Assembly (NCBI RefSeq): GCF_004001045.1
Contig: NZ_BIMK01000030.1
Location: 62,001-126,000, forward strand
Direction: 5' to 3'
DNA length: 64,000 nucleotides
Source of the DNA: Paenibacillus chibensis
GTDB taxonomy: Bacteria; Bacillota; Bacilli; Paenibacillales; Paenibacillaceae
A model generated the notes under the pieces. That model made no database searches. It was given only the letters and a program-made list of their open reading frames with translations, and was not told the origin of the DNA. Below are positions 8,475-15,984 of the stretch, piece after piece. Within the stretch, counting starts at the first letter, position 1; each line of letters begins with the position of its first letter. The position numbers and the translations under genes are program-made.

Positions 8475-8523
8475 GAAAACTTTTCTGTCATGCGGGGCTG
8501 TTCACCGCATGCGCGAAGTTTTC
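8475..8523 (+). promoter_or_regulatory. Long hairpin between metI and metQ
   Basis: GAAAACTT (8475-8482) pairs with AAGTTTTC (8516-8523), and inside it CATGCGG (8489-8495) pairs with CCGCATG (8505-8511). No T-run follows, so it is unlikely to be an efficient terminator. Its place before the binding-protein gene suggests an mRNA-stability or processing element. Confidence 0.5.
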
Positions 8524-8568
8524 TATGTATAAATCATATTAAAATCATAAGATTAAGGGGGATTTACA

Positions 8569-9411
8569 ATGAAAAAAGGATTGTTCGCTTTGCTCAGCCT
8601 GGTTCTGGTGGTGGCACTCGCCGCTTGCGGCAACAAAAACACGGGGGACAACTCGGCTGCGAGCAGCGATGACAAAGGTACGGATACCAAACCTGTAACC
8701 ATTACCGTCGGAGCAACTGCCGTACCGCATGCAGAAATTTTGAAGCATATCCAGCCTGCCCTTGAAAAAGAAGGCGTGAAACTGGAAATCAAGGAATTCT
8801 CCGATTATGTTCAGCCGAACGTACAAACGTTCCAAAAGCAGCTTGATGCAAACTTCTTCCAGCATCAGCCATACCTTGACGATGAAAACAGCACGCGCAA
8901 CATGGATCTGGTACCGGTCGTTGCCGTACATGTGGAGCCGCTTGGCGCCTATTCCAAAAAGCATAAATCTGTTGACGAGCTTCCAGACGGCGCTGTAGTC
9001 GGCATTCCGAACGATAAAACGAACGGCGGACGCGCGCTGAGCCTGCTGGCGAAAAACGGTTTGATCAAATTGAAGGAAGATAACATGATCAAGGCTACGG
9101 TGAAAGACATTGTTGAGAATCCGAAAAACATCAAGTTCAAGGAATCCGACGCTGCCATGCTGCCGCGCCAATTGTCCGAATTCGATCTGGCGGTCATCAA
9201 TACGAACTACGCGCTTGATGCCGGCATCGATCCTTTGAAGGACGCGCTGTTCATGGAAGACAAGGATAACCCGTATGCCAACATCCTGGTAGCCCGTCCG
9301 GACAACAAAGACTCCGACGCCATCAAAAAGCTGGCCGCTGCCCTGACCTCCGACGACGTCAAGAAATTCATCGAGGACAAATACAAAGGTGCTGTCATCC
9401 CTGCTTTCTAA
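8569..9411 (+). CDS. metQ: Methionine-binding lipoprotein MetQ
   Basis: Extracytoplasmic substrate-binding protein of the methionine importer, 280 residues. It has a lysine-containing signal peptide and the lipobox LAAC with the lipidated Cys near 20, then a Ser/Asp-rich linker. The mature part carries NlpA/MetQ family signatures: ATAVPHAEILKHIQPAL, FSDYVQPN, FQHQPYLD, GIPNDKTNGGRAL and AVINTNYALDAG. AAGGGGG lies about 10 bp before the ATG. It is the last gene of the operon and is followed by a strong terminator. Confidence 0.95.
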   Translation: MKKGLFALLSLVLVVALAACGNKNTGDNSAASSDDKGTDTKPVTITVGATAVPHAEILKHIQPALEKEGVKLEIKEFSDYVQPNVQTFQKQLDANFFQHQPYLDDENSTRNMDLVPVVAVHVEPLGAYSKKHKSVDELPDGAVVGIPNDKTNGGRALSLLAKNGLIKLKEDNMIKATVKDIVENPKNIKFKESDAAMLPRQLSEFDLAVINTNYALDAGIDPLKDALFMEDKDNPYANILVARPDNKDSDAIKKLAAALTSDDVKKFIEDKYKGAVIPAF

Positions 9412-9441
9412 GCAGCTGCCTGCATGCATAGCAAGAATCCA

Positions 9442-9471
9442 AATCCGCCGGGATCTCCCGGCGGATTTTTT
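9442..9471 (+). terminator. Terminator of metNIQ
   Basis: AATCCGCCGGG (9442-9452) pairs exactly with CCCGGCGGATT (9457-9467) around an ATCT loop, followed by T's. Confidence 0.9.
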
Positions 9472-9645
9472 GGTGTATTTGCCCGAAACCCTCGAGCTGC
9501 CAAGTTGTGGGGGGCAGGCAAATCTTTTATACTAGATAAAATGGGATTAGCATAAATATGAATTCATGCGGTATATACAAGAGTTTGAATATAAGTATGA
9601 GCATCCTCGTTTGAAGATTAATCGTTATGGTGAGGAGGAATATCG

Positions 9646-10434
9646 TTGAAGGACAAAATCGCCCTCATTACGGGGAGCGCCAAGGGGCTGGGTAAAATGA
9701 CGGCACTGACGCTGGCCGAGCAGGGGTGCGACATCGCGCTGAATTACGTGCACAGCCGGACGGAAGCGGAAGAGCTGAAGCAGCGCATTGAAGAGCTTGG
9801 CGTCCGCTGCATCGCCGTTCAGGCCGATATTTCGGATGCAGCCCAGATCGAGGAACTGGTCCGCCAGGTCGAGTCGCGGCTTGGAAGCGCCGACATCGTC
9901 GTCAATAATGCCGGCCCGTTTATCCGTGAACGGAGGCTGTTTGCCGAATATACGAAAGAAGAAATATTGTCGCTCATTCAAGGAAACCTGGTAGGCACCA
10001 TGCTGCTGGACCATCTGGTGCTGCCTGCCATGCGCCATAAGAAGTGGGGGCGGATCATCCATTTCGGATACGGCCATGCAGCCGAGGCCAGAGCGTGGCC
10101 GCATCGTGCCGTATATGCTGCCGCCAAGACGGGGCTTGTTTCCTTTACGAAAACGTTGGCGGTGGAAGAAGCTCCTTTTGGCATCACGGTGAATATGGTC
10201 TGCCCGGGCGATATCCGCGGGGATAACAAGGAGAAATCGATTGCCGAGGTATCCGGCCTGAAGGATGGCGAAACGCCGCGGGGCAGACCCGGCAGCGGGG
10301 AAGACATTGCACGGGTGATCCGCTATCTGTGCCATCATGAATCGGATTTTATCACGGGCAACATCATGGATATATCCGGCGGCCTGGATCCGATTCGTCC
10401 CTGGATTGAACCGGCCAAGCCCAATCCATCATAG
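9646..10434 (+). CDS. Short-chain dehydrogenase/reductase (YtkK/FabG-like)
   Basis: Classical-length SDR of 262 residues with a Rossmann fold. The cofactor motif TGSAKGLG lies at about 9-16, the NNAG motif near 87-90, and the active-site YAAAK near 157-161. The segment where most SDRs carry the catalytic Ser reads IIHFGYGHAAEARAWPHRAV, with His-Ala-Ala in place of the usual Ser-Ser, so the standard Ser-Tyr-Lys triad is incomplete. I recall a Bacillus subgroup (YtkK-like) with similar replacement. The C-terminal GNIMDISGGLDP is standard. It starts at TTG 9646 with GAGGAGGAA upstream. The substrate is unknown. It is convergent with the Nfu-like gene. Confidence 0.85.
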   Translation: MKDKIALITGSAKGLGKMTALTLAEQGCDIALNYVHSRTEAEELKQRIEELGVRCIAVQADISDAAQIEELVRQVESRLGSADIVVNNAGPFIRERRLFAEYTKEEILSLIQGNLVGTMLLDHLVLPAMRHKKWGRIIHFGYGHAAEARAWPHRAVYAAAKTGLVSFTKTLAVEEAPFGITVNMVCPGDIRGDNKEKSIAEVSGLKDGETPRGRPGSGEDIARVIRYLCHHESDFITGNIMDISGGLDPIRPWIEPAKPNPS

Positions 10435-10440
10435 CAGCAC

Positions 10441-10480
10441 AAAAAAGAGTCCTGCCTTCATACCGAAGGGCAGGACTCTT
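10441..10480 (-). terminator. Terminator of the Nfu-like gene
   Basis: AAGAGTCCTGCC (10445-10456) pairs with GGCAGGACTCTT (10469-10480). The A-run at 10441-10446 becomes the T-run on the minus strand. It may also serve the SDR gene from the other side. Confidence 0.8.
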
Positions 10481-10499
10481 GTGTACGTATGGAATGGGA

Positions 10500-10745
10500 T
10501 TAGAATACTTGGATAACGTCGTTGATGCCTTCAACTTCCTCAACGAGGGCGCGTTCAATCCCGGCTTTGAGTGTAATAGTGGAGCTTGGGCAACTGCCGC
10601 AGGCACCCATCAATTTCAATTTCACGATGCCGTCTTCCACATCAACCAGTTCCACGTCACCGCCATCGCGCTGAAGGAACGGACGAAGCTTATCCAGCAC
10701 GTCTGCTACCTCATCATACATGGTGCTTTGTGCGTTTTCGCTCAT
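10500..10745 (-). CDS. Nfu-type iron-sulfur scaffold protein (YutI-like)
   Basis: Small cytoplasmic Fe-S cluster carrier of 81 residues made of a single NifU C-terminal domain. The core is VLDKLRPFLQRDGGDVELV near 13-31 and the cluster-binding GACGSCPSS with its CxxC near 47-55. B. subtilis YutI has the same size and domain. The start is the ATG at 10743-10745, nine bases after AAAGGAG; a TTG three codons upstream lies directly on that site and is less likely. The neighbourhood (YuzB, YutJ, ErpA/YutM) matches the yut cluster of Bacillus. Confidence 0.9.
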   Translation of the reverse strand: MSENAQSTMYDEVADVLDKLRPFLQRDGGDVELVDVEDGIVKLKLMGACGSCPSSTITLKAGIERALVEEVEGINDVIQVF

Positions 10746-10938
10746 TAGTTTCAACTCCTTTCCTATAATGATTATTATATTACAAACGGAGATAAAATAA
10801 AATGGCTATATCTGCTCAGGTTATTTTTGCGCTGAATTTGTACAGAAAAGCCGCAGGCATTGATATTATACACAACCACCGCTAAACTATAAAGGTGTCC
10901 TTCATAATAATGAATTCATGTGAAGCAGGTGATTACAA

Positions 10939-11193
10939 GTGAGACCCATCATCGAATTTTGCACGAACAACATGCATTTCGGAACAGATGAAGTCATGGA
11001 CAATCTGGAGGGAAATCCGGATTATGATGTTATAGAATACGGCTGTCTCAGCAACTGCGGGCAATGCGCGATGATGCCCTTTGCGATGGTCAATGGTGAG
11101 ATCATCGATGCCGACAGCGCTGACGAGCTGTATGAAGCCATCATGGCGAAAATAAAAGAACTCGAGGCCTGGGACAGCCTCGAGCTGGATTAG
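10939..11193 (+). CDS. YuzB family protein (DUF1450)
   Basis: Small protein of 84 residues with the DUF1450/YuzB signature: RPIIEFCTNN at the N terminus and VIEYGCLSNCGQCAMMPFA in the middle, giving four conserved cysteines (one near 8, then CLSNCGQC). The cysteine pattern resembles a thioredoxin-like 2Fe-2S ferredoxin fold, but no function is established. It starts at GTG 10939 after AAGCAGGTGATT. The stop overlaps the stop of the convergent YutJ-like gene by four bases. In B. subtilis yuzB and yutJ are also neighbours. Confidence 0.9.
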   Translation: MRPIIEFCTNNMHFGTDEVMDNLEGNPDYDVIEYGCLSNCGQCAMMPFAMVNGEIIDADSADELYEAIMAKIKELEAWDSLELD

Positions 11194-12251
11194 CCGAAAT
11201 GGCGTCTGGACAACCAGAGTACCCCGCTCTTCAAGAGACGGGGTACTCTTCCTTTTACGGAGGTTTTGCCCATCAAACCGAAGCCGGCTTTACTGCCGAG
11301 AGAGCCCAGCGTGCCCTTCAGGCGGATTTTATGAAGCTTTGGAGTATCCCCGCGCCAGAGGGCATGCAGAATTTCTGCCACCTGCTCGGCTTGCGCGCCT
11401 GCCGCCTGTGCGCTCGGAGCAAACGGAATGCTCGCACAGTCACCGACGACGTACACCTCTGGAAAGTCCGGAATTTGCGAATACGAATTCACCACGACCC
11501 GGCCTCCCGGATCCTTCGGAACGTTCAGGTCCTGTACGACCTTCACCGGCTGAATGCCGGCCGTCCAAATGGTTGCATCCGTATAAATCGCTTCATCCCC
11601 GTTGTAGATCACGCCATCTTCCACCCGCGAAACCGAGATATGCGACCGGGTATTCACGTCATGATCCCGGAACCACTGCTCCACATAAGCGGAAACCGTG
11701 GAAGGGAAGGCGGAGAGGACGCGTGCGCCCCGGTCAAGGATCGTAATGTTCAGGTCCGGACGGCTTTCGCGGAGCTCGGCCGCCGTTTCAACGCCGCTGA
11801 GGCCTCCGCCTGTAATATAAACCTGTCCGTAAGGCTTAATATCGTTCAAGCGCTGGTACGTCTTGCGTGTGCTTGAAAAGGTTTGAATGCTGTTCGTAAA
11901 CTGCTCTGCGCCCGGAATGCCATGGTAACGGTCCGTACAGCCGAGGGCGATGACGAGATAATCATACGCGATCGGTTCGTCCTGATCCATATGAACAAGC
12001 TTGTTCTCCAGGTCGATCGAGGTGACATCGCCATAACGTTTGGTCAACTGGTGATGGTTTGGAAACTGGATCCGCAGATCAAAATCCGAAGCCGTTCCCG
12101 CCGCTAGCGCATAGTATTCCGTTTTGATGCCCTGGAAGGGCATCCGGTCGACAAGCACAAGCTCAATATCAGGCGGCAGGTGGCTGCTGATCAAGCCCTG
12201 AATCATGGCAAGACCGCCATAGCCTCCACCTAGAATGACAAATTTTCTCAT
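11190..12251 (-). CDS. YutJ-like FAD-dependent NAD(P)H oxidoreductase
   Basis: Pyridine-nucleotide disulfide oxidoreductase-like protein of 353 residues, related to type II NADH dehydrogenases. The FAD site is ILGGGYGG at about 6-13, the second dinucleotide site is ITGGGLSGVETAAEL near 145-159, ATIWTAGIQP is near 230, and VYVVGDCAS near 270 is the C-terminal FAD contact. It is shorter than typical NDH-2 and has only a modest C-terminal helix (LLKSGVLWLSRRH) that might touch the membrane. It lies 19 bp downstream of mqnE on the same strand and probably shares its transcript. Its electron acceptor is not established. Confidence 0.85.
   Translation of the reverse strand: MRKFVILGGGYGGLAMIQGLISSHLPPDIELVLVDRMPFQGIKTEYYALAAGTASDFDLRIQFPNHHQLTKRYGDVTSIDLENKLVHMDQDEPIAYDYLVIALGCTDRYHGIPGAEQFTNSIQTFSSTRKTYQRLNDIKPYGQVYITGGGLSGVETAAELRESRPDLNITILDRGARVLSAFPSTVSAYVEQWFRDHDVNTRSHISVSRVEDGVIYNGDEAIYTDATIWTAGIQPVKVVQDLNVPKDPGGRVVVNSYSQIPDFPEVYVVGDCASIPFAPSAQAAGAQAEQVAEILHALWRGDTPKLHKIRLKGTLGSLGSKAGFGLMGKTSVKGRVPRLLKSGVLWLSRRHFG
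11217..11256 (+). terminator. Terminator of yuzB-like gene, inside the YutJ-like CDS
   Basis: GAGTACCCCG (11217-11226) pairs exactly with CGGGGTACTC (11239-11248), followed by TTCCTTTT. It lies within the last codons of the opposing YutJ-like gene. Confidence 0.75.
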
Positions 12252-12270
12252 TGGGTCCGTCTATCCTTTC

Positions 12271-13377
12271 CTACTCATATACTTTGATTTCGTTGTAGAA
12301 CGTATCCCGTTCAACCGGAATGCGTCCTGCGCCTTTGACCAGCCAGACCAGCTCGTCACGCGTCAGGCCTTCAGGCGTAAGGGCTCCTGCGGCATGGCTG
12401 ATGCGTTCTTTGATAATCGTTCCATGAACATCGGAAGCGCCAAAGGAGAGGGATACCTGGGTCAGCTGAGGACCAATGTTGATAAAGTATGCTTTGATGT
12501 GGTTGATATTATCCAGCATCAGACGGCTGATGGCAATGGTTTTCAAATCCTCGTAAGCAGAGTTGCGGCGCATGATGCCCGCATTTTTGTTTCTTGGCTG
12601 CATGGACAGCGGAATGAATACCAGGAAGCCGCCTGTTTCATCCTGCAGCTCACGGATCTGCATCATATGACGGATGCGGTCCTCATGGGATTCAATGGAT
12701 CCGTACAGCATCGTCGTATGCGTCTTCATCCCAAGCTTATGCGCGGTACGGTGAACGTCGAGGTACTGCTCGACATTCGCTTTCTCAACCTTCATCTTTT
12801 TGCGGTACTGGTCGGACAGAATTTCTGCTCCGCCGCCGGTGAGCGACTTCAATCCCGCTTTTTGCAGCTCTTTCAGAACGTCCTCGGTGCTCAGCCCGCT
12901 GATCCGGGTGAAAAATTCAATTTCAGCAGCCGTATATGCCTTCAGTGTAACATCCGGAAAGCGGTCCGTCAGCGCTTGAAGCGAATCTACATAATATTGG
13001 AAAGGCATGTGATTATTATGCCCGCCGACGATGTGAAATTCACGTACGCCCGGGTGGATATGCTGTTCTACATATTCAATCATTTCCTGGCCGCTCAACG
13101 TGTAGGATCCTTCATCGCCAAGATCCTTTCTGAAATTACAGAACGCGCATCTGGCTTCGCACACATTGGTGAAATACAGGCTCATATTTTCTATAAAATA
13201 AACCTTCTTGCCGTTCTTGCGCAAATTAGCTTCGTTGGCCAGCTGCCCCAAAGTCAATAAATCATCCGTCTCATAAAGAAATACACCATCTTCGAGGCTT
13301 AGACGCTCCCCGTTGCGTACTTTTTCTGCAATTTCAGCCATTTTGCTATTGGTGTTTGGTGTTACGATCATGGACAT
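12271..13377 (-). CDS. mqnE: Aminofutalosine synthase MqnE (radical SAM)
   Basis: Radical SAM enzyme of futalosine-route menaquinone synthesis, joining 3-[(1-carboxyvinyl)oxy]benzoate with SAM to give aminofutalosine. The 4Fe-4S cluster motif CEARCAFC (CxxxCxxC) lies near residue 77, preceded by FIENMSLYFTNVC. The length (about 368) and the segments HIVGGHNNHMPF and KAYTAAEIEFF fit MqnE; MqnC and CofH are the nearest alternatives. Three closely spaced ATGs occur. I chose the second, seven bases after AGGAGG; the first (13383) is only one base away from it. It heads a probable two-gene unit with the YutJ-like gene. It implies that this organism uses the futalosine pathway, at least in part. 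Confidence 0.88.
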   Translation of the reverse strand: MSMIVTPNTNSKMAEIAEKVRNGERLSLEDGVFLYETDDLLTLGQLANEANLRKNGKKVYFIENMSLYFTNVCEARCAFCNFRKDLGDEGSYTLSGQEMIEYVEQHIHPGVREFHIVGGHNNHMPFQYYVDSLQALTDRFPDVTLKAYTAAEIEFFTRISGLSTEDVLKELQKAGLKSLTGGGAEILSDQYRKKMKVEKANVEQYLDVHRTAHKLGMKTHTTMLYGSIESHEDRIRHMMQIRELQDETGGFLVFIPLSMQPRNKNAGIMRRNSAYEDLKTIAISRLMLDNINHIKAYFINIGPQLTQVSLSFGASDVHGTIIKERISHAAGALTPEGLTRDELVWLVKGAGRIPVERDTFYNEIKVYE

Positions 13378-13383
13378 ATCCAT

Positions 13384-13806
13384 TCCTCCTGTTCAATTTG
13401 ATGGGTGCGGTTTAAGGTGAAAAAACACAAAAAATCCGCTCGTCGGAAGGTGTCCGGCTTCATTCAATCAAGTCTTCAAGTAACGGCTTGCTAATGCGCT
13501 CCGTAGAGCCAAGGCCGGTATAATATTATTGGCAGGCCTGCTTGCCAGATGCTTGAATCAATCCACAATGATTTTGTGAAAAAAATTACAAAAATTTATG
13601 GCAGACCATTGACATGCGGGTGACAAAATTCCGACAAATGCCTTTCCCTCATCACCCACCCTATTATAAACCGCACATACAGGCTCCGCAATACGCTATA
13701 AAGGAAAAAAAAGGTGGGAGGCTGTTCAAACGCGGGGCTGGCGTTACTTGAGCGGAAGAGAATTGTGGAGTATACTGAGCTTAAGTAACACGAAGGAGGG
13801 TAACCT
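13384..13806. other. Divergent intergenic region, mqnE / erpA
   Basis: About 420 bp. The right end holds the erpA promoter (13748-13776). A near-palindrome GGCAGGCCTGCTTGCC near 13531-13546 may be an operator. No supported gene and no recognisable riboswitch. Confidence 0.4.
13748..13776 (+). promoter_or_regulatory. Promoter of erpA/hesB-like gene
   Basis: TTGAGC (13748-13753) and TATACT (13771-13776) with a 17 bp spacer, 30 bp before the start codon. Confidence 0.7.
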
Positions 13807-14166
13807 ATGATTAATATCAGCGATTCCGCTTCCGATAAGCTTAAAGAAATGCTCGCCGAGCAGGAAATTCCGAATATGTTTCTTCGTTTGGGCGTCCAGG
13901 AAGGCGGCTGCAGCGGCTTTTCCTACGCAATGGGATTTGACGATGAAGAAACGGAAAACGACGTATATATGAACGTGAACGACATGAAGGTCGTTGTCGA
14001 TAAGGAGAGCCTGCCGCTGATTAATGGATTGGAAATCGATTATGAGGACGCCGGCATGAGCGGCGGCTTTACGATGAGTAATCCGAACGCCACGGCAACC
14101 TGCGGCTGCGGAGCTTCCTTCCGTACGGCAACCCAGGCCGGCAAACCTGCACCTGAAGAGTGCTGA
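13807..14166 (+). CDS. erpA: HesB/IscA/ErpA iron-sulfur carrier (YutM-like)
   Basis: A-type Fe-S carrier that passes clusters from the scaffold to target proteins. The 119-residue protein has the three conserved cysteines: one in QEGGCSGFSYAMGFDDE near 36 and two in ATCGCGASF near 101-103, the classic C-x~65-CGC pattern. GAAGGAGGG lies 5-6 bp before the ATG. It is a monocistronic unit with its own promoter and a terminator downstream. B. subtilis YutM is the corresponding protein, also near yutI and yutJ. Confidence 0.92.
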   Translation: MINISDSASDKLKEMLAEQEIPNMFLRLGVQEGGCSGFSYAMGFDDEETENDVYMNVNDMKVVVDKESLPLINGLEIDYEDAGMSGGFTMSNPNATATCGCGASFRTATQAGKPAPEEC

Positions 14167-14190
14167 TTGCTGAAGCCAGGGACAACTCAA

Positions 14191-14238
14191 AAGGCCCACA
14201 CCAAGCTTCGATATTTGAAGCGGTGCGAGCCTTTTTTT
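14191..14238 (+). terminator. Terminator after erpA
   Basis: AAGGC/GCCTT base with CACC/GGTG and AAGCTTC/GAAGC inner pairs, a long imperfect stem ending in TTTTTTT. Confidence 0.7.
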
Positions 14239-14263
14239 CGTGATTTGTCTATGTTTCGAGCTA

Positions 14264-14482
14264 CTAGGACGCGGGAACAACGAAGGTGTGGTTCACCATG
14301 AAGACGATCATTGCCGCTGCAAGCAGGGAAAACACGATGCAGCCGGTACCCAGTCCCTTGCGTTTATCTTTAATGAATTTAAATCCGATAGCGAAAATTG
14401 CAACGGTGACGGCTGCAAGCGAGATCGACATGCCGACGATCGCGATCCAGTACAATATTCTAAAAAATTCAGCCACGGCCAA
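14264..14482 (-). CDS. Small two-helix membrane protein, unknown function
   Basis: Hypothetical membrane protein of about 72 residues. Two hydrophobic stretches (ILYWIAIVGMSISLAAVTV and GCIVFSLLAAAMIVFMV) flank a basic loop KFIKDKRKG, so the loop probably faces the cytoplasm. I placed the start at TTG 14482, four bases after GGAGG; the GTG at 14476, ten bases after it, is equally possible. I do not recognise the family. It is convergent with erpA. Confidence 0.6.
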   Translation of the reverse strand: MAVAEFFRILYWIAIVGMSISLAAVTVAIFAIGFKFIKDKRKGLGTGCIVFSLLAAAMIVFMVNHTFVVPAS

Positions 14483-14689
14483 GTTTCCTCCCTTTGTCAC
14501 ATTCAAATCCCATTATAGCCCATAAAATGATGAACGCCAATAGAGCTATTATGGCAACATTCCGAAGGTTTTACTCCGCATCCCCCCGTTTTTTCAGATA
14601 GTTTCTCGATTTATGTACAAACATCCAAGAGAGAACTGCGCCTTGCGAGTATGCTACAAGATACGAGCGAGGAAAGGAGGCGTTACACC

Positions 14690-15352
14690 GTGGGTGGAAG
14701 ACAGCTGGCGAGTAAGTGGCTGAAAACGGAAGCGCTGCTGACAGATCCCGAAGTGGCCCCTTATATACCGGAAACGAGAGCACTAAATAGAGCGAATATG
14801 CAGCAGATGCTTGGAGTATATGGATTCGTTGTCGTCAAACCAATCGTTGGTGGCGGCGGATACGGCGTCATCAAGGTAGCCCGATCTGGTGCGGGATATA
14901 GCATTACCCATTCATTTAAATCAAGTCGTTACGGAACTTTTCATGATATGTATAACGCGCTTCTGCGGGTGAAGGTAAAACGCAAATATTTAATTCAGCA
15001 GGGGATTCATTTGGCTACAATCCATGGCAGACCCATCGATTACCGCGTAAAATACGTCAAGAACGGAGACGTATGGGAATTCCGGGCAATGGTGGGCAGG
15101 CTGGCGAAGCAAGGATTGTTCGTGACCAATCTGTGCAAAGGGGGAAACCTCCTCAGCTGCAGAGAGGGATTACGTCGTTCGCTGCCGCGTATCAGATCGG
15201 CTGCCAAGCGGAATGAAATGCGCAGCCTCACGCGCAAATGCACGGCGATCCTTGAGCAGCACTTTCCCGGCATCGGAGAGCTCGGCTTTGATTACGGGCT
15301 GGATGGAAGCGGGAAAATATGGATCTTTGAAGTAAATACAAGACCTCAATGA
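14690..15352 (+). CDS. YheC/YheD-family ATP-grasp protein (short form)
   Basis: Protein of 220 residues belonging to the YheC/YheD endospore coat-associated group, which has an ATP-grasp-like fold. Recognisable parts are LNRANMQQMLGVYGFVVVKP near 27-46, the glycine-rich GGGGYGVIKV loop, DYRVKYVKNGDVWEFRAMVG, and the C-terminal FGFDYGL-like GELGFDYGLDGSGKIW followed by FEVNTRPQ, which would carry the metal-binding Glu and Asn. Start GTG 14690 is nine bases after GGAAAGGAGG. It lacks the extra N-terminal domain of the 360-residue relative at 61131-62213. The ligase substrate, if any, is unknown. Confidence 0.82.
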   Translation: MGGRQLASKWLKTEALLTDPEVAPYIPETRALNRANMQQMLGVYGFVVVKPIVGGGGYGVIKVARSGAGYSITHSFKSSRYGTFHDMYNALLRVKVKRKYLIQQGIHLATIHGRPIDYRVKYVKNGDVWEFRAMVGRLAKQGLFVTNLCKGGNLLSCREGLRRSLPRIRSAAKRNEMRSLTRKCTAILEQHFPGIGELGFDYGLDGSGKIWIFEVNTRPQ

Positions 15353-15443
15353 AAAATGGCTTCACGTTGTTTAGTTAACCGTAATGGGGGTAATAATTGG
15401 TAGATTCTAGTATATTTCTAAAGATATAAAAAAAATTTTTGGT

Positions 15444-15565
15444 TTATCCCGAGGCCAAATGTTCCTGTGTATAACTGTTATCCCCAAAATCCACTGCATT
15501 TTCATTGATATTACGACACTTGTTAACAAATTATACACAGGATTTCCACAACAGCCTGTGGATAT
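15444..15565. promoter_or_regulatory. Cluster of DnaA-box-like sites upstream of sda
   Basis: Several 9-mers close to the TTATCCACA consensus occur in 122 bp: TTATCCCGA (15444-15452), TTATACACA on the minus strand (15466-15474), TTATCCCCA (15478-15486), TTATACACA (15531-15539) and ATATCCACA on the minus strand (15557-15565). Four are one mismatch from consensus. They end 10 bp before the -35 of sda. In B. subtilis sda transcription depends on DnaA binding to boxes in its promoter region. Confidence 0.75.
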
Positions 15566-15574
15566 TGCGAGCGC

Positions 15575-15603
15575 TTGTTCCGCTTCTTGATGTTTGATAT
15601 GAT
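15575..15603 (+). promoter_or_regulatory. sda promoter
   Basis: TTGTTC (15575-15580) and TATGAT (15598-15603) with a 17 bp spacer, directly after the DnaA-box-like cluster. Confidence 0.65.
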
Positions 15604-15639
15604 AGTTTCGAGGAAAAAATAGGAAGGGATGTGAAAGGA

Positions 15640-15783
15640 ATGGCTATCTTGACGGATGAAATGCTCTTGGATTCTTACCATGCGGCTGTAGAATTGATGC
15701 TGGATCGGGATTTCATAACCTTGCTTCTTGCAGAAATTCACAAACGGAATCTAGAGGCTGTCTCGCCGAGCGTCGTTCACTAA
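15640..15783 (+). CDS. sda: Sporulation checkpoint inhibitor Sda
   Basis: Short protein of 47 residues that inhibits the sporulation histidine kinases (KinA type), delaying sporulation when replication initiation is perturbed or active. The match to B. subtilis Sda is clear over the helical hairpin: LTDEMLLDSYHAAVELMLDR followed by DFITLLLAEIHKRNL, equivalent to LSDELL..SY..A.EMNL.RDFIEL...EI.RR.L. The ATG at 15640 lies 10 bases after AGGAAGGGA; an in-frame GTG at 15631 is closer and would add three residues. It sits alone, with its own promoter, DnaA-box-like sites upstream and a terminator-like hairpin downstream. Confidence 0.92.
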   Translation: MAILTDEMLLDSYHAAVELMLDRDFITLLLAEIHKRNLEAVSPSVVH

Positions 15784-15908
15784 AATAACTCGCTACACAT
15801 CCATCGTTCATTATTTCCTTATGAAGGTTGCGAAACAATTTCCATCTTACGGCGTTTGGAGGTGTAGATTCCATCATTAGATACATAAAACCGGATTATA
15901 TAAAATGA

Positions 15909-15964
15909 GGGTACCCTTGATGACTGCCATGATGAAGCAGCCTGGACAAGGATACCCTTTTTTG
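15909..15964. terminator. Bidirectional hairpin between sda and yumC-like gene
   Basis: GGGTACCCTTG (15909-15919) pairs with CAAGGATACCC (15947-15957), one mismatch-type wobble, with TTTTTTT after it on the plus strand and a T-rich stretch on the minus strand. The loop is long (27 nt). Confidence 0.6.
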
Positions 15965-15984
15965 TGTTCGGATTCGGGATGGAA

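Noticed and set aside
12235..13260. 341-codon frame on the plus strand opposite mqnE
   Set aside because: The sense strand encodes an unmistakable radical SAM enzyme; this is its mirror.
15444..15565. DnaA-box-like cluster as a chromosomal or plasmid origin
   Set aside because: No dnaA, dnaN or rep gene is nearby, and the cluster is explained by the adjacent sda gene.
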